DNA of 64,000 nucleotides from Chrysoperla carnea (lineage: Eukaryota; Arthropoda; Insecta; Neuroptera; Chrysopidae), in assembly GCF_905475395.1 (NCBI RefSeq), contig NC_058342.1:28802640-28866639 (forward strand), written 5' to 3'. Within the stretch, counting starts at the first letter, position 1, and every line of letters begins with the position of its first letter. Positions 57,967 to 64,000 of the stretch are shown here, piece by piece. The position numbers and the translations under genes were made by a program. The notes beneath the pieces are model-generated. The model was not told the origin of the DNA, searched no databases, and saw only the letters and a program-made list of their open reading frames with translations.

Positions 57967-60900
57967 CTAAAAACTATGAATTTGTCTATGTTTTTCTAAA
58001 CAACTTTGATAAGTAAATATCTCATCACAAGCTTCACATGAAAATTTTTGTTCCTGTTTTTCTTCAGTATGCATTTTATTTTTATGTTGTTTTAATTGAT
58101 TTTGTTGCGTAAATCTTTTATCACAAATATCACAGGAAAAGGGTTTTTCTCCCGTGTGAAGTCGTTTATGAACAATCAAATTACTTTGATATGTGAAAAT
58201 CTTATTACAAACATCACATTGAAAAGGTTTTTCCCCGTTGTGAACTCGTTGATGTTGATTTAAATACCTTTGTGAAGTAAATTTTTTCTCACATATATCA
58301 CATTGAAAAATGTTTTTTGTCTTAGACTGTGCAGATATGTTTTCGGGTTCTTCGATGATTGCTGTAACATGTTCGCTTTTATTAATTAATTCACTGTGTG
58401 ATTCGACTTTATGTTCGACTAAACTGTGTAGTTCCAAGAATGTTTTCTCACAAACATCACATGAAAACAGCTTTTCCTCTCTGTGAATAAGTTTATGTTT
58501 TGTTAAATCGGATAAACAGATAAATTTTTCATCACAGAAATCACATAAAAATCCGGTATGAATATATTTATGTCTACTTAAACCTTGCTTATCAACAAAT
58601 TTTCTGTTACAAAAATCACAAGAATACGGTTTTTCCCCCGAATGTATTCTTTTATGTCGACGTAGATATTCCCGACATGCAAATGTTTTCATACAAACAT
58701 CACATGAAAATGATTTTTCCCCTGTATGACTAAGTTTATGTTGCAATAGTTTAGGACGTTGTCCAAATTTTTTATCACAAAAATCACATTGAAATGGTTT
58801 TTCTCCAACATGTATACGTAAATGTCTACGTAGATTTTCTTTGAATGAAAATTTTCGACCACAAATTTTACATGAAAATTTTCTTTCGCCAGTATGAACA
58901 ACACTATGTGTCAATAACCTACTTTGATGAATAAATTTTTTACCACAAAAACCACAGGAAAATCGTGTTCTACTGTGAGTGGATTTATGTGAAGCTAAAT
59001 TATTCTTAGCGGAAAATCTTTTATCACAAATATCACATTTCCATTGTTTTTCTTGTTCAGTATAAGAGAGTGTATCACTGTTTTCAGTTTTCATTTCGGT
59101 AGAAGCTTTGATTAAACTCCCGGGATGAGTAATATCACATTGATTTTCCTCGATCAATGTGCTTTCGGGTTCTTCGTTGATTTCTTCAAGATTTTCACTT
59201 TTAATAATGAATTCGCTGTGTAATTCTTCAGTTTTAATATTTTCCTCTTTGATCAAAAGTGGATTTTCCCCGGTATTTTCGACTAAATCATTTAGTTGTG
59301 TGAAAGTTTTCTCACAAATATCCCCTGAAAACGATGTTTCCCCCGTATGAATACGTTTATGATTTGTTAAGTCGGATAAATAGATAAATTTTTCATCACA
59401 AAATTCACAGGAAAACTGCTTTTCTCCTGTATGAATGTATTTATGTGAAATTAAACTTTCTTCCAGTTTAAAAGTTTCATTACAAACATCACATGAAAAC
59501 AATTTTTCCTCCGTATGAATAAGTTTATGATTTGTTAAGTCGGGTAAATTGATAAATTTTTCATCACAAAATTCACAAGGAAAAGCTTTTTCTCTTGTAT
59601 GAACGTGTTTATGTGAAATTAAACTTTCTTCCAGTTTAAAAGTTTCATCACAAGAAAATAATTTTTCCTCTGTATGAATACGTTTATGATTTGTTAAGTC
59701 GGGTAAATTGATAAAGTTTTCATTACAAAATTCACAAGGAAAAGCTTTTTCTCCCGCATGAACGTGTTTATGTGAAATTAAACTTTCTTCCAGATCAAAA
59801 GTTTCATCACAAACATCACATGAAAAACTTTTGCTATGAATTCGTTTATGCCTCTTCAAAATCATTTTATTCATAAATTTTTCACCACAAAAATCACACG
59901 TAAATGGTTTTTCCCCCGTGTGAACACGTTTATGTTCAATTAAACCCTGTCTAGCGACAAATTTTTTATTACAAACATCACAAGAAAACGGTTTTTCCCC
60001 GGTATGTGTTCTTTGATGTCGACGTAGATATTTCATCGACGCAAAGATTTTATTACAAACATCACATAAAAATGATTTTTCGCCCGTATGAGTAAGTTTA
60101 TGTTGCATTAAAGTCGCACGCTGTCCAAATGTTTTCTCACAAAAATCACATTGAAACGGTTTTTCTCCGGCATGCATACGTAAATGTCTACGTAGATTTT
60201 CTTTGAGTGTGAACTTTTTATCACAAATTTCACAGGAAAATTTCTTTTCACCAGTATGAGAAACACTATGTGTGAACAAACCTCTTCGATGAATAAATTT
60301 CTTACCACAAACATTACAAGAAAATCGCGCTTCGCCGGTATGAATGAATTTATGTTCTTTTAAATTAAACTTGCTGGCAAATTTCTGTTCACAAACATCA
60401 CATTTCCACCGTTTTTCTCGTACCGTATGGATGTTATTATCACTGTCCGTATAAGTTTTCATTTCGGAATGAGTTTTTCTATGTCTGTTTAAACTCGCTG
60501 GATGACTAAACTTTTGTTCACAGATATCACAAGAAAATGGTTTTTCATCACTGTGCGATCGCTGATGTTCCACTAACTTACTTCGTATTGGATATTTCTT
60601 ATCACACTTATCACAAGAAAATAGATTTTCCCCTCTATGAATACGTTTATGTGAATCTAAAGAACCTTTAAGAGTAAAACTTTTATCACAAATTTCACAT
60701 TTCCACTGTTTTTCTCGCACAGTTTGAGTGTTGTTATCACTGTCGGTTAAAGTTTTAATTTCGGTATGAGCTTTAACATGTCTTTTAAAACTCCATTGAT
60801 TCGTAAATCGTCGTTCACAAATATCACAAGAAAATGGTTTTTCATCACTGTGACATCGTTGATGTTCCACTAACTTGTATCGTATTGAAAACTTTTTATC

Positions 60901-61317
60901 ACACATATCACAAGAAAATGTTTTTAGTCCGGTATGAGCTTTTATATGCCTTCGTAAACTACTCGAGTGAGTAAATTTTTTGTTACAAATATCACATGAA
61001 AATGGTTGTTCGTCACTGTGACATCGTTTATGTTCAGCTACTTTACTTCGTGATGGAAATTTCTTATCACAAATATCGCATGAAAAAGGCTTATTGTCCG
61101 TAAGTACACTTTTATTTTGTAAAGCTTCTTCATCAAATTCTTCATGAATTAATTCTTCGATTTTATTAGTTTCGTCTTTGATTAGAATTGATTTTTCATC
61201 AGTATATTCATTTATCAGTCCTGTTGTGTTATCATTTTCTTCTGGTTCTGTTGTAAAATTTTCAGTTTTTATAAACACTGCATTAGTTAGATCATTAAAT
61301 TCCATGATTATCGCCAA
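57967..61317 (-). CDS. Large C2H2 zinc-finger protein (about 31 intact fingers)
   Basis: 1,116 aa, single exon, probably a nuclear DNA-binding protein. An acidic N-terminus (residues 1-75, no ZAD, KRAB or BTB domain) precedes three finger blocks: residues 80-661, 759-974 and 1004-1114. Most fingers follow F-x-C-x2-C-x12-H-x3-H with TGEKPF linkers. Two are broken: one at about 554-573 lacks the second Cys (FSCDETF), and one at 663-680 starts FSGDIC and lacks both His. The acidic linkers at about 684-725 and 975-1000 resemble N-termini of the partner gene (ENIKTEELHSEFIIKSENLE). Residues 304-441 and 759-893 align finger for finger, and 726-747 looks like an eroded finger 7. The ORF therefore looks like fused copies of a smaller gene. 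The neighbour at 62.2 kb is a divergent paralogue. Confidence 0.92.
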   Translation of the reverse strand: MAIIMEFNDLTNAVFIKTENFTTEPEENDNTTGLINEYTDEKSILIKDETNKIEELIHEEFDEEALQNKSVLTDNKPFSCDICDKKFPSRSKVAEHKRCHSDEQPFSCDICNKKFTHSSSLRRHIKAHTGLKTFSCDMCDKKFSIRYKLVEHQRCHSDEKPFSCDICERRFTNQWSFKRHVKAHTEIKTLTDSDNNTQTVREKQWKCEICDKSFTLKGSLDSHKRIHRGENLFSCDKCDKKYPIRSKLVEHQRSHSDEKPFSCDICEQKFSHPASLNRHRKTHSEMKTYTDSDNNIHTVREKRWKCDVCEQKFASKFNLKEHKFIHTGEARFSCNVCGKKFIHRRGLFTHSVSHTGEKKFSCEICDKKFTLKENLRRHLRMHAGEKPFQCDFCEKTFGQRATLMQHKLTHTGEKSFLCDVCNKIFASMKYLRRHQRTHTGEKPFSCDVCNKKFVARQGLIEHKRVHTGEKPFTCDFCGEKFMNKMILKRHKRIHSKSFSCDVCDETFDLEESLISHKHVHAGEKAFPCEFCNENFINLPDLTNHKRIHTEEKLFSCDETFKLEESLISHKHVHTREKAFPCEFCDEKFINLPDLTNHKLIHTEEKLFSCDVCNETFKLEESLISHKYIHTGEKQFSCEFCDEKFIYLSDLTNHKRIHTGETSFSGDICEKTFTQLNDLVENTGENPLLIKEENIKTEELHSEFIIKSENLEEINEEPESTLIEENQCDITHPGSLIKASTEMKTENSDTLSYTEQEKQWKCDICDKRFSAKNNLASHKSTHSRTRFSCGFCGKKFIHQSRLLTHSVVHTGERKFSCKICGRKFSFKENLRRHLRIHVGEKPFQCDFCDKKFGQRPKLLQHKLSHTGEKSFSCDVCMKTFACREYLRRHKRIHSGEKPYSCDFCNRKFVDKQGLSRHKYIHTGFLCDFCDEKFICLSDLTKHKLIHREEKLFSCDVCEKTFLELHSLVEHKVESHSELINKSEHVTAIIEEPENISAQSKTKNIFQCDICEKKFTSQRYLNQHQRVHNGEKPFQCDVCNKIFTYQSNLIVHKRLHTGEKPFSCDICDKRFTQQNQLKQHKNKMHTEEKQEQKFSCEACDEIFTYQSCLEKHRQIHSF

Positions 61318-62183
61318 ATAATTGTTTTCTATTTATCGATAATAAATATTTTTATCGTGTATTGTTTACAAAAACTTCTTGACAAGCTTAGCTGCGCTCT
61401 GCATCCAGCGCTCAATGATCAGTAGAACTAAAGTTCTATTTATGTGAGTATGATCGTCCGCCATTTTTATGCTAATGTCAAATAAACAAATAGTTCTCAT
61501 AATATCTATAAAATAAGTTATATCAAATACTATTTTAAAAAGATATGTAATTAATATTTGAAAAAATTGCAATCGCATTCCAAAAAATGCGTCAATTTTT
61601 GTATAACATTGATATAATAATTAAATTATGAATTTACTAGAGTGAAACCCAACCGCTTCGCTGGGCTTAAAAGTAAAGATTGATAAAGATTGCTCTCGCC
61701 TATCCCCTTTCTATAACACTCGAAATAATGGTAAGAATTGTTTTACACAGGTAAAATATATGTATGGTTTTCTATTTTTTTAAATGTATAATAGTCGTAA
61801 TTATTCATTATGTATATCAGAAAAGATGGCGGTGAAATATTTTATATTGATAATGTCAAATTACTACTTTTACAGAAATCTGTAATTTATGGTCATGTCA
61901 AATTAAATTAATTTTAAAATTTTTTTTTTTTTATTAATATATCTATATAAATTATATCTCATGTGTTATTCTGAAGTATGAGCTATATTGCTGTACAGTT
62001 TCATTAAAACTCATTTGCGCTCACTGCTTACATTCGATGAATGCTATCTATTTGAAACAGTTGAAACAAAACGATTCGCATCGTGTAAACAGGACTTTAA
62101 TTGTACCCCACAGAGTAAACAATTTTTGACATATTTAATGGGAAAAAAACTTCAAAACTTCAAAAATCAGACAAAAACAAACC
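61318..62183. other. Divergent intergenic region of the zinc-finger pair
   Basis: 866 bp separate the two start codons and should hold both promoters. On the zinc-finger (-) side lies the block shared with AAR2 (61,455-61,490). The rest is mostly a mobile-element copy (61,640-62,010). No third gene is seen. Confidence 0.6.
61640..62010 (+). mobile_element. RTE-like LINE/SINE copy in the zinc-finger intergenic region
   Basis: It starts near GTGAAACCCAACCGCTTCGC-TGGGC, a phrase common in insect RTE-derived repeats, and runs to ATTCTGAAGTATGAGCTATA, TTGCTGTACAGTTTCATTAA. The last 150 bp match 57,310-57,490. It ends about 170 bp before the start codon of the downstream gene and could contribute to its 5' UTR. 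Confidence 0.5.
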
Positions 62184-63551
62184 ATGACCATGTCATGCCA
62201 TGAAGGAAATATCGCCCCTTTAATAAACTACGAAAACATCAAAATTGAAGAAATAATTATCGAAACAGAACCGAAAATTAAAGAAGAAAAAACCGAAAAC
62301 TATCAACAACAAATTAAAAATGAAAATTTTGAAATTGAAGAACTACATTCTGAACTGATAATAAAAGAAGAAATATTGGAGGAAACGGAGGAATCTTATT
62401 TTTGTGATAAAACATTTACGGATCAAAACGATTTAGTTCACCATCAAGTGAAAAACAGTGGGAAACGATTTTCATGTGACGTTTGTAAAGAAACATTTAC
62501 CTGTAAAAGCAGTTTAAAAACACATCAAAGAACACATACTGGAGAAAAGCCGTTTTCATGTGATGTTTGTAGCGAAAAATTTACAAATGGGGCTAGTTTA
62601 TATTATCATAAAAATAGTCATACTGGACGTTTTTCTTGTGATATTTGTGACCGGACATTTACCGCTAAATCAAGTTTAAATATACATAAGAAGACTCATT
62701 CTGGAGTGAAACCAATTTCATGTGACATTTGTGACCAAACTTTTACATTTAAAAGTAGTTTAATAACACATAAGAGAACCCACACTGGAGAAAAACCGTT
62801 TTCTTGTGATGTTTGTAGCGAAAAATTTATAAATGGGGCTAGTTTACATTATCATAAAATTACTCACACCGGGCAACGTTTTTCATGTGACGAATGTGAT
62901 CGAACATTTACCTCGAAAACCAGTTTGAACATTCATAAAAAAACTCATACTGGAGAAAAACCATTTTCGTGTGATTTTTGTGACAAAAAATTTACCACTA
63001 AAGGAAATTTAAATAAACATAATCGTATTCACACGGGAGAAGCAGTTTATTCATGTGACTTTTGTGAGAAGAAATTTATCCATCGAAGCAGTTTAATTTA
63101 CCATAAAAATAATCATACTGCAGGACATAAACAGTTTTCATGTGACAGTTGCGATAAAAAATTTACCGCTAAAAGTAGTTTAAAACAACATAAATTAATT
63201 CATACGGGCGAAGCAATTTATTCATGTGAAATTTGTAATAAGAAATTTGTTCATCGAAGCAGTTTACATGCACATAAAAAACGTCATACTGGGGAAAAAT
63301 TTCCATGCGATACTTGTGATAAGGTTTTTAAGTCGAAAGACTATTTAATTAAACATAAACATGTTCATACGGGAGAAAAACCATTTTCGTGTGATTTTTG
63401 TGACCAAAAATTTATCACTAAAGAACATTTAAATAAGCATAATCGTATTAAACCATTTTCATGTGATGCTTGTGAACAAAAATTTACTACACAAACTAAT
63501 TTAGTTGAACATAAATGTATACATACTGTAAATACAGTGGAACCTCGTTAA
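62184..63551 (+). CDS. C2H2 zinc-finger protein (13 fingers), stop supplied by a MITE
   Basis: 455 aa, single exon. An acidic N-terminus (residues 1-72, with NENFEIEELHSELIIKEE) is followed by a degenerate finger (YFCDKTF, about 72-92) and 13 fingers from about residue 97 to 446. Most have CDxC and TGEKPFSC linkers. The twelfth (FSCDFCDQKFITKEHLNKHN-RI) has lost its last His and linker. The last five residues (TVEPR) and the stop lie inside the MITE that starts at 63,535. The N-terminal region and fingers resemble the large minus-strand neighbour, so the two are paralogues in head-to-head order. The start is the first in-frame ATG (MTMSCHEG); a second ATG lies two codons on. Confidence 0.9.
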   Translation: MTMSCHEGNIAPLINYENIKIEEIIIETEPKIKEEKTENYQQQIKNENFEIEELHSELIIKEEILEETEESYFCDKTFTDQNDLVHHQVKNSGKRFSCDVCKETFTCKSSLKTHQRTHTGEKPFSCDVCSEKFTNGASLYYHKNSHTGRFSCDICDRTFTAKSSLNIHKKTHSGVKPISCDICDQTFTFKSSLITHKRTHTGEKPFSCDVCSEKFINGASLHYHKITHTGQRFSCDECDRTFTSKTSLNIHKKTHTGEKPFSCDFCDKKFTTKGNLNKHNRIHTGEAVYSCDFCEKKFIHRSSLIYHKNNHTAGHKQFSCDSCDKKFTAKSSLKQHKLIHTGEAIYSCEICNKKFVHRSSLHAHKKRHTGEKFPCDTCDKVFKSKDYLIKHKHVHTGEKPFSCDFCDQKFITKEHLNKHNRIKPFSCDACEQKFTTQTNLVEHKCIHTVNTVEPR

Positions 63552-63896
63552 GATGTAATCTTCAATAAATCGAAAAAAAATGCCATTCTTTACGCTGAAC
63601 CCCTTAATACGAGGTATCTCGAATTTTTTAGATATTGTAGCTCGAAAAAGATGTTATTTGCCTGGCGAGGTATAGATAGTACATATTTATACTCTGTAAC
63701 TCGAATTTCAAAAAGCAGACTTCGTAAGTTAGTAAAATATAATGGCATCGTAATTAGTAAAATATAATCGCGCCTTTCTAAGTCGAAATTTTAGCAATTA
63801 AATTCTGGTATCTCGAACTTTTTATTAAGTCAAAAACTCATTAACTAGAAAATTTTTTGCATTTACCTTGAGGTTCGAGTTGTCGAGGCTCCACTG
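63535..63896. mobile_element. Pogo/Tc1-type MITE overlapping the end of a zinc-finger ORF
   Basis: It starts CAGTGGAACCTCGTTAAG and ends TTGTCGAGGCTCCACTG, inverted copies with three mismatches, and is flanked by TA on both sides (63,533-63,534 and 63,897-63,898). It is 362 bp, non-coding, and its interior repeats CTCGAA-type motifs. It shares end type with 31,213 and 34,565. Confidence 0.9.
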
Positions 63897-64000
63897 TATT
63901 ATCAAAGATAATAAATGAGAACTCTAGGATATATCGAAGTAAATTTTTATTTTGGCAATTTCTTTTTTTCTCTTCAAACAAAATATTTCGTTATGCTACA
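63897..64000. other. Window end, nothing recognised
   Basis: AT-rich sequence after the MITE. No continuation of the zinc-finger frame is seen in it. Confidence 0.5.

Noticed and set aside
58689-60314. Short frames inside the large zinc-finger gene, on either strand
   Set aside because: They are out-of-frame shadows of the repeated finger codons.

Overview
This is an AT-rich, gene-poor stretch of a eukaryotic nuclear genome, most likely an insect. The genes are spliced with GT-AG introns. The tRNA-Lys(TTT) and tRNA-Asn(GTT) sequences are of arthropod type. One C2H2 zinc-finger pair consists of long single-exon genes, and short inverted-repeat DNA elements are everywhere. The species cannot be named from sequence alone. 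No retrovirus-like, LTR or Polinton-like element was recognised.

Layout. 1-5 kb: repeats, including an array of 307-bp palindromic monomers. 5.1-14.9 kb (+): a six-exon arginine methyltransferase gene of the CARM1/PRMT4 type; its coding sequence can be read in frame across all splice junctions (599 aa). 15-26 kb: no host gene, but several MITE-like elements, a mariner transposase relic and a nested hAT-type insertion. 26.1-26.5 kb: an intact tRNA-Asn facing an odd tRNA-Asn-like copy with a 13-nt anticodon loop. 27.9-29.1 kb (-): a four-exon adenylate kinase 3 gene (214 aa), with a stray copy of its last-exon end at 32.0 kb. 32.7-35.9 kb (-): a three-exon gene for an unrecognised secreted acidic/glycine-rich protein (285 aa). 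36.6-45.1 kb: a tRNA-Lys(TTT) cluster of 15 full-length and 3 truncated copies, many on an exact 165-bp repeat, interrupted by a 1.65-kb element with long terminal inverted repeats. 45-52.9 kb: repeats, including a 316-bp tandem repeat and a second array of the 307-bp family. 52.9-53.3 kb (-): a small F-box protein. 55.3-56.4 kb (+): the spliceosome assembly factor AAR2. 58.0-61.3 kb (-) and 62.2-63.6 kb (+): a divergent pair of paralogous C2H2 zinc-finger genes.

The genes do not form a pathway. CARM1 acts on chromatin and RNA-binding proteins, AK3 on mitochondrial nucleotide balance, AAR2 on U5 snRNP assembly, and the zinc-finger proteins probably bind DNA. The most unusual points are: the tRNA-Lys tandem amplification with its inserted element; a MITE whose terminal repeat supplies the last codons and stop of a zinc-finger gene; the large zinc-finger ORF, which looks like fused copies of a smaller ancestor; the 307-bp palindromic satellite shared by two loci 48 kb apart; and the in-frame duplicate of the AK3 C-terminus.
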